Source: Bacteroidota bacterium
Lineage (GTDB): Bacteria; Bacteroidota; Bacteroidia; Chitinophagales; Chitinophagaceae
DNA: 64,000 bases
Assembly: GCA_013288285.1 (NCBI GenBank)
Contig: JABDCE010000003.1
Span: 1-64,000, forward strand
Reading direction: 5' to 3'
Under the pieces are notes generated by a model. That model saw nothing but the letters and a program-made list of their open reading frames with translations. It was not told the DNA's origin and did no database searches. The position numbers and the translations under genes were made by a program. Shown here one piece after another: positions 45,590-54,335 of this stretch. Numbering within the stretch: the stretch's first letter is position 1; the number at the start of each line of letters is the position of its first letter.

Positions 45590-45746
45590 GGAACGATGAC
45601 AAAATAAAGTACACCATCTTGCTCGTTCTTTCCATTTTTGCTTCGTTGTAAACATCTTTAAATAGTGCACTATTCGCAGATTTTACGCCTCGCAAAAAAG
45701 AAAAATAACTTCGCAATATAATGTACTTTATTTTGTCAACGTTCCT
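45589..45746. repeat. 158-bp element with 25-bp inverted terminal repeats
   Basis: The left arm (45589-45613) begins AGGAACGATGACAAAATAAA; the right arm (45722-45746) is its reverse complement with one mismatch. The 108 bases between hold a central perfect palindrome AATAGTGCACTATT (45661-45674) and a pair of inner words, TTTTTGC and GCAAAAA, that can also pair. There is no reading frame of note inside. The element could be a MITE or a long RNA hairpin that ends the purS mRNA. A TAACTTCG at 45706-45713 inside it is a near match to the -7 box and might serve rsmI. Confidence 0.7.
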
Positions 45747-45801
45747 AAGACCCGTTCATTCTATTCTTAGTTACTAAATTCCCATTGAGGGATATGCGTT
45801 T

Positions 45802-46440
45802 ATGCGGCTTTACCTGGTACCATCGCCAATAGGCAACCTGGGAGACATCACCTACCGTGCAGTGGACATACTGCAGAAGGCAGATGTGATACTGTGCGAA
45901 GATACCCGCAGCAGCCTGGTATTGCTGAAGCATTACCAGATACAGGGCCCGGTAAGCCCTTATCACCAGCACAATGAGCACAAAGTGCTGCCCCACCTGA
46001 TAGACCAGCTCCGCGACGGCAAAACATTTGCCCTGCTTACTGATGCCGGTACTCCCGGTATCTCTGACCCCGGTTTTTTGCTGGTGCGTGAATGTATACG
46101 CCATAACATACCGGTAGAATGCCTACCCGGCGCTACCGCTTTTGTGCCGGCGCTGGTACAAAGCGGCATCCCGTCCAACAGGTTTGTATTCGAGGGCTTT
46201 CTGCCGATAAAGAAAGGCAGGCAGACCATGCTGAAGCTGCTAGCAACCGAAGAGCGGACGATCATTCTGTATGAATCTCCGCACCGGCTGGTAAAGACAC
46301 TCCATGAGCTGGTCACCTTCTTTGGCGCAGACCGGCAGGCAGCTGTATGCCGGGAGCTGACAAAAATATTTGAGGAGACGAATAAAAATACTGTTGCCTT
46401 ACTGGCTGCCCACTATGAAAAAAAACCCACCCAAGGGTGA
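45802..46440 (+). CDS. rsmI: 16S rRNA 2'-O-ribose C1402 methyltransferase RsmI (frame interrupted near the end)
   Basis: RsmI methylates the ribose of C1402 in 16S rRNA with S-adenosylmethionine. The 212-residue product has the tetrapyrrole-methylase-like fold: MRLYLVPSPIGNLGDITYRA at the N-terminus, CEDTRSSLVLLKHY, LLTDAGTPGISDPG, PGATAFVPALVQSG and FEGFLP. It stops at LLAAHYEKKPTQG, before the last conserved strand. The missing end, PPKGEIVLVIEG, is present in another frame directly behind (46427-46513), so the gene has an apparent one-base insertion in or next to a run of eight A and three C (46418-46428). Either the sequence has an error, or the gene is damaged, or slippage on the A-run restores the frame. 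Confidence 0.88.
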   Translation: MRLYLVPSPIGNLGDITYRAVDILQKADVILCEDTRSSLVLLKHYQIQGPVSPYHQHNEHKVLPHLIDQLRDGKTFALLTDAGTPGISDPGFLLVRECIRHNIPVECLPGATAFVPALVQSGIPSNRFVFEGFLPIKKGRQTMLKLLATEERTIILYESPHRLVKTLHELVTFFGADRQAAVCRELTKIFEETNKNTVALLAAHYEKKPTQG

Positions 46441-46513
46441 AATAGTGCTGGTAATAGAAGGCAATCCATTCAGGAAATCAGAAAGGGACACCTCTACAGA
46501 AGACGAAGAATAA
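46427..46513 (+). other. out-of-frame C-terminal tail of rsmI
   Basis: Read from 46427 this stretch gives PPKGEIVLVIEGNPFRKSER and a short acidic tail up to TAA at 46513. PPKGEIVLV is the normal C-terminal strand of RsmI, joined to the main frame by a +1 shift at the A8-CCC run. With one base fewer in the run, rsmI would be 45802-46513 with 236 or so residues, a normal length. Confidence 0.85.
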
Positions 46514-46581
46514 CCAGCGGCATAGCACATCAGGCTGTTGGCACTATTTATTAGCGTTTACCCGCAAACACCACCTTAACT

Positions 46582-46977
46582 ATGCCCATTTACCTGCAAA
46601 TAACCTGGCTCTTCATTCTGGCTATACCCATAGCCTGCGTTGCCTGGACGGTAACCCATGAAGAAGTATTCCGCGAGCCGCGTGACTATTGTGTCAAATG
46701 CAGCAAGGAAGGAAAGACAATACTACAAAGGAAATTCTTCTATCTTTTTACATGCGAATACTGCTTCAGCCACTACGTTACCGCATTCTTTCTTATCCTT
46801 ACCGGTTTTAAGTTGCTGCTACCCGATTGGCGCGGGTATGTGATCTCCGGCTTTTCGTTAGTATGGATCGCCAATGTATACATAAGTCTCTATAGCCTCA
46901 TAAAAATAGATATCAAAGAGGAAAAGACGAAGGAGCAACTGGAAGAGAAAAAGCTCAAAGAAAATGAACCTAAATAA
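46582..46977 (+). CDS. membrane protein with zinc-ribbon-like CxxC pairs, function unknown
   Basis: The 131-residue product has membrane helices at about residues 3-24, 62-78 and 88-108. Between the first two lie CVKCSKEGK (about residues 34-42) and CEYCFSHY (about 56-63), two CxxC pairs that could bind one zinc ion on the side of the membrane where the loop faces. The C-terminal 25 residues are highly charged (KEEKTKEQLEEKKLKENEPK). I do not recognise a family. It is followed by a bidirectional terminator. Confidence 0.7.
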   Translation: MPIYLQITWLFILAIPIACVAWTVTHEEVFREPRDYCVKCSKEGKTILQRKFFYLFTCEYCFSHYVTAFFLILTGFKLLLPDWRGYVISGFSLVWIANVYISLYSLIKIDIKEEKTKEQLEEKKLKENEPK

Positions 46978-47005
46978 AAAAGCGCTGGTAGCACAGCGCT
47001 TTTTT
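46976..47005. terminator. bidirectional terminator
   Basis: The stem AAAAAGCGCTG / CAGCGCTTTTT with loop GTAGCA sits between two convergent genes, with A and T runs at its ends suited to both directions. Confidence 0.85.
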
Positions 47006-47022
47006 ACATTGACTTGAATACC

Positions 47023-49062
47023 TTACCATAAATGCACCCGCAGACTATCTGGCAGGTACATCTTATCTCCCGGTTTTATGCCGAATGCCTCATAAAACTC
47101 AGGGACATTAGGGAAAGGCCCGTTAACACGGTACTTAGCCGGAGCGTGCACATCCGTGAGTAATTGTGTTGCTACTTTTTCAGGGCGCTCTGCCAATAAC
47201 CAACCTAAGGAATAACCCAGGAAGAAACGCTGCAATGGCGTCATGCCGTTGATCTTTTCTCCTTTTTTGTAAGTCTCTGTCTGCTTAAAGGCGTCTAATC
47301 CTATCAGGATACCGCCAAGATCCGCAAGGTTCTCACCGAGTGTTGCTTTGCCATTTATATGCAGCGTATCTATAGGTACCATTTTATTGAACTGGCCGGA
47401 TAATATTTCCGCACGTTTCATAAACTGCGCGGTATCTGTTGACGACCACCAGCTTGCCAGGTTTCCCTGTTCATCAAACTTGCGCCCTTCATCATCAAAG
47501 CCGTGTGTGATCTCGTGCCCTACGGTAGATGCGGCTGTGTAGCCATATACAAGGGCGTCATCAAGGTCGGCATCTTTAAAGCCCGGCACCGTCATCATAG
47601 CTGCCGGCAGAACTATTTCATTGTTCGACTCGTTGTAGTATGCGTTATAGGTCTGCGGCGTCATGCTCCATTCATCGCGGTTAACAGGTTTGCCCAATTT
47701 GCTCATTTCATAATTGTTCCACCATTCGTTGGCACGCATCATATTCAAGGCATAAGGCCCTCTATCTATCTTCAGCGCAGAGAAATCCTTCCACTTATCC
47801 GGGTAGCCCACCTTTTTCTTTATAGCCATCAGCTTGTGGATCGCCTTTTGCTTGGTAGTGTCCGTCATCCAGTCCAGCTTTTCTATACGCGCTTTATACG
47901 CGTTGCGCACATTCTCTACGATCTGCTCATAACGCGCCTTTGCAGTAGCATTAAAATATTCTTTTACAAATAGCTGCCCCAGCTCCTCACCAATAGCTCC
48001 CTCTTCAGCATCGAGGGCCCTGCGCCAGCGAGGATGCTCTACTTCTGCACCCCTGATGGCTTTTGAATAAAAGTTGAAATTAGCCTGCTCAAACGGTGTG
48101 CTTAGATAATTGGCAAATGTGGCCACCAGGTGGAAAGCCATGTAGTCTTTCAGCGTTTGCATGTCTGTGCCGGCTATTACCTTATCCAGCGCTTTGTAAA
48201 ACTCCGGTTGACCTACGATCACGCTGTCTACATGCTTTACGCCCATTTGTTCCAGGTATTTGGGCCATTCTATTCCTGGCGAAAGGGCGCTGCGCAACTT
48301 TGCAATGGAGAACTTGTTATAGTTGCTGTATGGGTCGCGCAGGTCTTCGAGTTTACGTGACGACTTCGCCAGCGCAGTTTCCAACGCTACTATGTTAGCG
48401 GCCTTTTTATTAGCCTCTATACTGTCGGAACCCAGCAAGCGGAACAAAGTGGCAATATAGCCGGGATAAAGGCTTCTTATCTTTGCAGTGCGCGCGTCGG
48501 TATTGAAGTAGTAATCACGATTGGGCATGCCCAGACCACCCTGTGTCATGGTGTATGCTTCCACATCACTGTGTTTTGGATCTTGTGTTACGCCCTCATC
48601 AAAAAACACATTTGCCCCGTAACTGTGCATGTGGGCAGCCTGCGCCATTACGTCTTCTTTGGTGTTCATGCCTGCTATCTTGCTCAACTCCTCGCGTAGC
48701 GGCTGTGCGCCCTCTTTTTCAATAGCGTTCGTGTCCATAGCGCTGTACCAGAAATCTCCTATCCGCTGTCCCGCGCCGGTCTTATCCCCTTTTTTGAGGG
48801 CTTCTTCGTTTATTGTTTTCAGCTTGACATACAGTTCTTTCTGTACCAGCTCGCCTATACCATAAGCAATTTCGTCTCCGGGTATGGGATGGTTCTTTAT
48901 CCAGCCACCATTAGCATATTGGAAGAAATCCTCCCCCGGTTTTACGGTCGTGTCCAGGTCGGCAAGCAGCATATCCTGCTTTGGTGTTTCCTTTGGAGTT
49001 TGTTGGTTGCATGCCGAAAAAAATGAAGCGGCAGCGATCATACCAATGAACGTTTTGTTCAT
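47023..49062 (-). CDS. M13 family zinc metallopeptidase, lipoprotein
   Basis: The 679-residue product is a neprilysin/PepO-type endopeptidase. The zinc-binding motif HEITH is in VGHEITHGFDDEGRKFD (about residue 515), the third ligand Glu in GENLADLGG (about 577), and the substrate-binding NAYYNESNNEIVLPAAMM lies before them. The C-terminal tryptophan (LRVHLW) is normal for the family. The N-terminal signal ends in FFSAC, a lipobox, so the enzyme is anchored to a membrane in the periplasm or on the surface. It would degrade peptides of moderate size. No peptidase inhibitor or partner gene is nearby. Confidence 0.95.
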   Translation of the reverse strand: MNKTFIGMIAAASFFSACNQQTPKETPKQDMLLADLDTTVKPGEDFFQYANGGWIKNHPIPGDEIAYGIGELVQKELYVKLKTINEEALKKGDKTGAGQRIGDFWYSAMDTNAIEKEGAQPLREELSKIAGMNTKEDVMAQAAHMHSYGANVFFDEGVTQDPKHSDVEAYTMTQGGLGMPNRDYYFNTDARTAKIRSLYPGYIATLFRLLGSDSIEANKKAANIVALETALAKSSRKLEDLRDPYSNYNKFSIAKLRSALSPGIEWPKYLEQMGVKHVDSVIVGQPEFYKALDKVIAGTDMQTLKDYMAFHLVATFANYLSTPFEQANFNFYSKAIRGAEVEHPRWRRALDAEEGAIGEELGQLFVKEYFNATAKARYEQIVENVRNAYKARIEKLDWMTDTTKQKAIHKLMAIKKKVGYPDKWKDFSALKIDRGPYALNMMRANEWWNNYEMSKLGKPVNRDEWSMTPQTYNAYYNESNNEIVLPAAMMTVPGFKDADLDDALVYGYTAASTVGHEITHGFDDEGRKFDEQGNLASWWSSTDTAQFMKRAEILSGQFNKMVPIDTLHINGKATLGENLADLGGILIGLDAFKQTETYKKGEKINGMTPLQRFFLGYSLGWLLAERPEKVATQLLTDVHAPAKYRVNGPFPNVPEFYEAFGIKPGDKMYLPDSLRVHLW

Positions 49063-49202
49063 AAGATCGGTTTGTTGAGCGATAAAGGTACAATTTTTGC
49101 ATGGCTTCGCTACCCCGCATATTGGGGGGATTTCCTCATACTATACGTAGAAACGATTTCCCGGTATCAGCACTTGAAGCTGAGTATCTACCAGTTGGTT
49201 GA

Positions 49203-49892
49203 TTATTGGTTGGTGATGAGTGTAAGCGTAAGTCCAGATGTCCCTAAACCTGTCAACGTACCGGTGAGCATAACAGTATATATCTTACCTGCAACCAATT
49301 GCTGCGCCCCGGTGCCAAGGATGACCACAGAACCAATATTAGCAGGGTCGCCGGCTTTTATAGTGTAGGAACCTGCGGCAATTTCCATAAATGAAGATAC
49401 CTGCCCTGAATTGACACCCGTAGCAAATGCGGTGCTCTGTGCGTCAGCATTTATATGCAGCGTATCAGTTGAAAGGTTTACGAGACGGATCTTTACATTG
49501 CCGGAAGACGGCGCAGTCAGGTCATCAGAAGTAAAAATAAAAGTAGGAGCCAGTATGGTACCACCCGCAAAGGCCGAATAGTGGCCCCCCACAGTAAGGT
49601 TTTCTGTGCCACTTGAAAGCTGTGACAACCCGGTTACACTAAACGACATGGGCACTGCGCTGCCGGCGGTTATAGCCTGGTACCCGCTGTTCTGTAAAAA
49701 AGCTTTGTTCGAGCCATTTATAACGGCAGTATTATTTGCTTTTGCGTCTACGTTGATAGGTGTAGACCCGGCTGCACAGCCATGCACAAACATGACACTA
49801 GCCGTAGTGGCTGGTGCGGGATTATTTTTTTTGCACGCTGCAAATACAGTAATAAGTGCCAGAACCGAGAAAGACAATAACGCTTTTTTCAT
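49203..49892 (-). CDS. DUF4397 domain lipoprotein
   Basis: The 229-residue product has a signal peptide with lipobox (VFAAC) and a mature part of two beta-rich halves. The sequence ASVMFVHGCAAGSTPINVDA followed by YQAITAGS and VKIRLVNLSTDTLHINADA shows the repeated unit of the DUF4397 family, which is common in Bacteroidota and Firmicutes surface proteins and of unknown function. It should be membrane-anchored outside the cytoplasm. TACATTTG on the minus strand (49921-49928) is its likely -7 box. Confidence 0.85.
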   Translation of the reverse strand: MKKALLSFSVLALITVFAACKKNNPAPATTASVMFVHGCAAGSTPINVDAKANNTAVINGSNKAFLQNSGYQAITAGSAVPMSFSVTGLSQLSSGTENLTVGGHYSAFAGGTILAPTFIFTSDDLTAPSSGNVKIRLVNLSTDTLHINADAQSTAFATGVNSGQVSSFMEIAAGSYTIKAGDPANIGSVVILGTGAQQLVAGKIYTVMLTGTLTGLGTSGLTLTLITNQ

Positions 49893-49920
49893 AATTGGTA
49901 TTCGTTGTTTTTTTACTATT

Positions 49921-49928
49921 CAAATGTA
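49921..49928 (-). promoter_or_regulatory. -7 promoter box of the DUF4397 gene
   Basis: On the minus strand this reads TACATTTG, 28 bases before the ATG at 49892. A TTTG at 49944-49947 is 15 bases further up and lies inside the 3' end of the kinase gene. Confidence 0.4.
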
Positions 49929-49935
49929 CGTAAAA

Positions 49936-51930
49936 TCAAAAATCAAAGGCCATAAGACCCATTAAACAGCTTTTTTTTAATGAAAAATAGAATGTTGTCC
50001 CTTCCCCCTCTTCACTCTCCAGCCATATATCTCCTCCATTCTGCAGGGCGAATTCTTTACAAAGCATCAACCCTATCCCATTCCCTATCTCGTTTGCGGT
50101 ACCTGGTGCACTGTTCAACGAACTAAATATCCGTGCTTTCGCTTCTTTGGCGATACCTACTCCATTGTCCTTAACGGCAAACACAATAAAACCGGGCCGC
50201 GAAACACTTTCTGCGTTTATTTCTATTTTTCCGTTATTGAAGGTATACTTTATAGCGTTCGCGAGCAGGTTGCGGATAATAAAATCGAAATGGGTTACAT
50301 CTGCATGTGCAGAGAGGTGTTCGGGGGTCTTATCGGTAACGGTTATCTGCTTTTCAGCAGCCGCCATTTTTTTAAATTCTATGGCCTCAGTTATATAGCC
50401 TTTAGCATGGAAATTTACCTGGTCTATCCTGGTTCCTTTTACCAGCGACCGTCCCCAGAACAATAACTTATCCAGTGTTTCCAGTGAGCCTTTGGAGTGC
50501 TCCTTCAGCGTAGAAAGCAGGAACTCTTTATCTTCTGCGGTCGTGCTTTCATCGTTGTACATGTCCAGGACATTGGGTATCCTGGCTATATGCCCGCGCA
50601 GGTCGTGCCCGATGATGGAGAACAATTTGTCTTTCATACTGTTCAGCTCCCTTAGCTGCTCTTTACTGGCAGTGAGTTGTTTGTTAAGCAGCACAGACCT
50701 CCGGAAAAAGAACAGCAATATGATGAGGAGCAGTACAATGCTAATTGCAATAGCCCCGGTAATGTTTCTTTCCCAGGCATTTCTTGTGCTCACCACTTCC
50801 AGCTCGCTCACCCGCGCCCTTGACTGATCCAACTCATAATCATGGCTGAGGCTGGCAATTTCCCTGGCTTTGTCGATACTGAATATACTATCCGCGAGAC
50901 GGTCTTTTTCCTCAAAGGCTGCGAGGGCTTCTTTGTATTCTCCCTTCTGTTTATCCAGTGTAATTATTTCCTGGTACACATAAATAAGGAACCTCCGGTT
51001 ATGCATCTGCTCGCATATTTCTTTGGCTTTTGTGAGATAGCTCATTGATGACACAGGGTCAGACTGCTCCAGTATCTGCCCGATCTCCAACAATAGGTTC
51101 GACTGCATTTCCGGCATGTTCTTCTCTGTCACTATTCTCAGCCCTTCGCGCAGATATTCCAGTGCCTTTGCCGGTTCTCCCCTATCTAAGTAAAATTGGC
51201 CGAGGTACGACAGGCATTCCACATGCGAACTCGTAAACTGTGGTTTATCGCTCAGTTTCAGATCGCTAAGAAAGGTTTCCAATCCTTTTGCCGAATCACG
51301 TTTGGCTATTGCGTAAACACCCAGGGTGTTGTACAGAGAGATGGTGGCATCTGTGAGCGGCATGCTTTTACTTACCTTTTCTGCGCGTGAAAGATATTTC
51401 CATGCGTTCGCTGTGTCATCGTGCTGCATATACAGGCTGCCCAGGTTCAGATACGTGAGAAGCAGTCCTTCGTTGTCTGACAGGCTGTCGTGTAACTTCA
51501 ACGCCTCTATAAAGCACTTTATGGCTACGTCGTAGTTGCCTTTAGAGCCTTCAACCGCGCCAAGACTATTGGTCATCTGCGCCATACCCTTCAAATAATG
51601 CAGCTCCCTAAATATATCTAAAGCATTGGTAATGCGCTTCTTGGCTATATCTACCCGTCCCTGTTCTTTGTCAATGATACCCAAATGCTCGATTGCCAAT
51701 CCTTCACCTAACCGGTATTTCCGGTCTACCGCAAATTGTATTGCCTGCAATCCATAATATTCGGCAGAGTCGGGGTAAGTGTTACTGTAGAAGGTGACCA
51801 GGTTATTGTAGGCGGTGATTTTCTGTGAATCGCTGGTGGCATGCTCCATAGCGCTTTTCAGTTCCATGGGTGATTGCGCCCATAAACAAAGCGGTAGCAG
51901 CAGGTAACAAATTATAATAAATGGTTTCAT
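49936..51930 (-). CDS. TPR-repeat sensor histidine kinase
   Basis: The 664-residue product has a signal peptide (ending LWAQ), then about seven TPR repeats in the periplasm (residues about 30-370; for example LGSLYMQHDDTANAWKYLSR), a coiled stretch, one membrane helix (about 392-412), a dimerisation domain with the phosphorylated His in FSIIGHDLRGHIARI (about 440-454), and the ATPase domain with N box NLLANAIKYTF, G1 VKDNGVGIA and G2 GNGIGLMLCKEF. It should sense a signal through protein contact at the TPRs. No response regulator is adjacent; the orphan regulator at 43538 is on the other strand. Confidence 0.93.
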   Translation of the reverse strand: MKPFIIICYLLLPLCLWAQSPMELKSAMEHATSDSQKITAYNNLVTFYSNTYPDSAEYYGLQAIQFAVDRKYRLGEGLAIEHLGIIDKEQGRVDIAKKRITNALDIFRELHYLKGMAQMTNSLGAVEGSKGNYDVAIKCFIEALKLHDSLSDNEGLLLTYLNLGSLYMQHDDTANAWKYLSRAEKVSKSMPLTDATISLYNTLGVYAIAKRDSAKGLETFLSDLKLSDKPQFTSSHVECLSYLGQFYLDRGEPAKALEYLREGLRIVTEKNMPEMQSNLLLEIGQILEQSDPVSSMSYLTKAKEICEQMHNRRFLIYVYQEIITLDKQKGEYKEALAAFEEKDRLADSIFSIDKAREIASLSHDYELDQSRARVSELEVVSTRNAWERNITGAIAISIVLLLIILLFFFRRSVLLNKQLTASKEQLRELNSMKDKLFSIIGHDLRGHIARIPNVLDMYNDESTTAEDKEFLLSTLKEHSKGSLETLDKLLFWGRSLVKGTRIDQVNFHAKGYITEAIEFKKMAAAEKQITVTDKTPEHLSAHADVTHFDFIIRNLLANAIKYTFNNGKIEINAESVSRPGFIVFAVKDNGVGIAKEAKARIFSSLNSAPGTANEIGNGIGLMLCKEFALQNGGDIWLESEEGEGTTFYFSLKKSCLMGLMAFDF

Positions 51931-52107
51931 GCAATCACGGCGTTTACAAAATCGACCTCAAGATACTGGATTTATTCCTGTTGTTTTATTAACCAATTAT
52001 CACAAAAAGTTGCTTTATAACCCTTTAACTAAATGTTTACATACCTGAACGGCATTTTGAATAATGCTGCGAATCATCTAAAATTTTAAATCCTGCCCAA
52101 AATCGAA

Positions 52108-52115
52108 TAGTTTCG
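52108..52115 (+). promoter_or_regulatory. candidate -7 box of the biotin operon
   Basis: TAGTTTCG differs from TANNTTTG in one base and lies 20 bases before the bioB ATG. The same TTCG variant stands before yidC, the DUF433 gene and the epimerase gene. I see no paired BirA operator in the 205-base spacer. Confidence 0.35.
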
Positions 52116-52135
52116 CACTGGGTAAAACACTATAT

Positions 52136-53143
52136 ATGGCTGACATTCGTCATAACTGGACAAAAGAGCAGATACGGGAGATATATGACCGTCCATTATT
52201 ATCATTGGTATTGGACGCAGCAATTGTTCACCGGCAGCACCATGTGTATGGAGAAGTGCAGATCAGCAGCTTGCTGTCTATAAAAACAGGTGGTTGTTCC
52301 GAAGACTGTGCGTATTGTCCGCAGGCGGCAAGATTCCATACCGATGTGAAGGTACATGCCCTGATGAAAGTAGATGAAGTGATCAAATCTGCGGAGAATG
52401 CAAAAGCAGGTGGGGCATCACGTTTCTGTATGGGTGCCGCATGGCGCGAAGTACGTGACAACCGGGATTTTGATCGCGTAATAGATATGGTGAAAGCGGT
52501 AAATGAACTGGATATGGAAGTTTGCTGCACGCTGGGCATGCTGACCCCACACCAGGCCGACCGGTTGGCTGAGGCCGGCCTCTATGCGTACAATCATAAC
52601 ATAGATACTTCTGAAGAACATTATGGTGAAGTGATCACCACACGTACATACGACGACCGCCTGAACACACTATCCAATGTGCGCAAGGCCGGTATCTCGG
52701 TATGCAGCGGTGGTATCATAGGATTGGGTGAAAAAGATGACGACCGCGTAGGCATGCTGTTTACGCTGGCCAACCTGCCACAACACCCTGAGTCAGTACC
52801 GATAAATGTGCTGGTACCGGTAGCAGGCACTCCACTGGCCGATAACAACCGCGTGCCATTTGATGAACTGGTGAGGATGATAGCTACCGCGCGTATAGTA
52901 ATGCCGGATTCTGCTGTGCGCTTATCGGCAGGGCGACTGGAGCTTTCTATTGCAGAGCAGGCCATGTGCTTTATGGCTGGTGCCAATTCTATTTTTGCCG
53001 GCGATAAATTACTGACAACACCAAACCCGGAATACAATGCCGACATGGATATGTTCCAAACCCTGGGACTGAAACCAAAGGCTGCGTTTGCAGATGGACA
53101 ACCAAAGGGCAGGTTGAAGAAAGTGGAAGAAGCGGCTTCGTAA
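52136..53143 (+). CDS. bioB: biotin synthase BioB
   Basis: BioB is the radical SAM enzyme that inserts sulfur into dethiobiotin, the last step of biotin synthesis. The 335-residue product has the cluster motif CxxxCxxC in [17 protein letters not shown] (about residues 49-65), then [26 protein letters not shown]-like [12 protein letters not shown], and [21 protein letters not shown] with the Arg ligand of the second [2Fe-2S] cluster. Length is normal. It is the first gene of a tight bioB-F-D-A operon; bioF starts ten bases after its stop. Confidence 0.97.
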   Translation: MADIRHNWTKEQIREIYDRPLLSLVLDAAIVHRQHHVYGEVQISSLLSIKTGGCSEDCAYCPQAARFHTDVKVHALMKVDEVIKSAENAKAGGASRFCMGAAWREVRDNRDFDRVIDMVKAVNELDMEVCCTLGMLTPHQADRLAEAGLYAYNHNIDTSEEHYGEVITTRTYDDRLNTLSNVRKAGISVCSGGIIGLGEKDDDRVGMLFTLANLPQHPESVPINVLVPVAGTPLADNNRVPFDELVRMIATARIVMPDSAVRLSAGRLELSIAEQAMCFMAGANSIFAGDKLLTTPNPEYNADMDMFQTLGLKPKAAFADGQPKGRLKKVEEAAS

Positions 53144-53153
53144 ACGACACTAT

Positions 53154-54281
53154 ATGAACCGCATTGATAACTACCTGGCCGAAAAAATAGAAGAAAGAAC
53201 ACAGGCGGGAAATCTGCGGCAGCTAAAAACAAAGAGAGCCCCGGTTGATTTTTTTTCCAATGATTACCTGGGACTGTCGACTACGGGTATATTGGCAGAA
53301 CTAATGCCTTGTGTCATTGACCATACTATGGGCTCTACGGGTTCACGGTTATTATCGGGCAACAGCAACGAGGCGGAAGAACTGGAACAAACTATAGCTT
53401 CTTTTCACCAGGCCGAAGCAGCGCTTTTATTCAATTCGGGTTATGACGCCAATGTAGGACTGATATCCAGTATCACCTCGCGCAACACCACTATCTTATA
53501 TGATGAGCTATGCCATGCCAGCCTTATCGATGGCATCAGGCTAAGCCAGTGCAGCCGTAAGTATAAGTTTGGCCATAATGATACCAGCCAACTCACGGAG
53601 CATTTAGAAAAGTATACTGCTGATGACCCGGTATTGGTCATTACCGAATCTGTCTTTTCCATGGATGGCGATACCGCACCTTTAATGGAGATGACCCAGT
53701 TATGTGAACAATACAATGCACAGTTAGTTGTAGACGAAGCGCATGCTACAGGCGTTATAGGAACAAATGGAGAAGGCCTGGTTTGTGCGCTGGGTTTGCA
53801 GCACAGTGTATTTGCGCGGGTGCATACTTTCGGTAAAGCATTAGGCTGTCATGGCGCTGCAGTTGTGGGCAGCTCTCTGCTGAAACAATACCTCGTCAAC
53901 TTCGCCCGGACGTTTATTTACACTACCGCGCTACCCGGCCATTCGATCGCCGCCGCAACATCAGCTTATAGCTACCTGGGCAGTCCATCTTTTACTAATG
54001 CGCCGCTGCATGAGCTCATCTCCTATTTCAGGGAGCGGATAAACGGTTCGGGAAGCGAGGGCTGGAAGGACAGCAGCAGTGCCATACAGGCGCTGGTGGT
54101 GGGCGATAATGAACGATGTAAATCGCTGGCAGCTAAACTGCAAAGCGCCGGCTTGCAGGTAAATCCTATACTGCACCCTACAGTGCCGCTGGGCATGGAG
54201 CGGCTCAGAGTGTGCCTGCATACCTTTAATACAAAAGAACAAATAGATCTGCTTGTGACGACCTGCGCAAGTGAAAATTGA
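53154..54281 (+). CDS. bioF: 8-amino-7-oxononanoate synthase BioF
   Basis: BioF condenses pimeloyl-ACP or pimeloyl-CoA with alanine, using pyridoxal phosphate, at the start of the biotin ring steps. The 375-residue product has VDFFSNDYLGLSTTG near the N-terminus, GSTGSRLLSGN (about residues 61-71), the cofactor-stacking region FNSGYDANVG, VVDEAHATGVIG (Asp binds the pyridine N), and the Schiff-base Lys in HTFGKALGCHGAAV (about 225). It is the second gene of the operon. Confidence 0.95.
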   Translation: MNRIDNYLAEKIEERTQAGNLRQLKTKRAPVDFFSNDYLGLSTTGILAELMPCVIDHTMGSTGSRLLSGNSNEAEELEQTIASFHQAEAALLFNSGYDANVGLISSITSRNTTILYDELCHASLIDGIRLSQCSRKYKFGHNDTSQLTEHLEKYTADDPVLVITESVFSMDGDTAPLMEMTQLCEQYNAQLVVDEAHATGVIGTNGEGLVCALGLQHSVFARVHTFGKALGCHGAAVVGSSLLKQYLVNFARTFIYTTALPGHSIAAATSAYSYLGSPSFTNAPLHELISYFRERINGSGSEGWKDSSSAIQALVVGDNERCKSLAAKLQSAGLQVNPILHPTVPLGMERLRVCLHTFNTKEQIDLLVTTCASEN

Positions 54282-54317
54282 GTATGATAGTGAATGGCCT
54301 GTTATGCTGCTATTCCG

Positions 54318-54325
54318 TACTTTTG
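54318..54325 (+). promoter_or_regulatory. -7 promoter box inside the biotin operon
   Basis: TACTTTTG ends ten bases before the bioD ATG at 54336, in the 54-base gap between bioF and bioD. It could give a separate short-leader bioD-bioA transcript. No -33 TTTG is visible. Confidence 0.4.
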
Positions 54326-54335
54326 CAACCACGCA

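Noticed and set aside
51931-52135. Possible BirA operator upstream of bioB (GTTTACA words at about 51943 and 52031)
   Set aside because: BirA sites need two inverted half-sites about 15 bases apart; these words are about 85 bases apart and point the same way.
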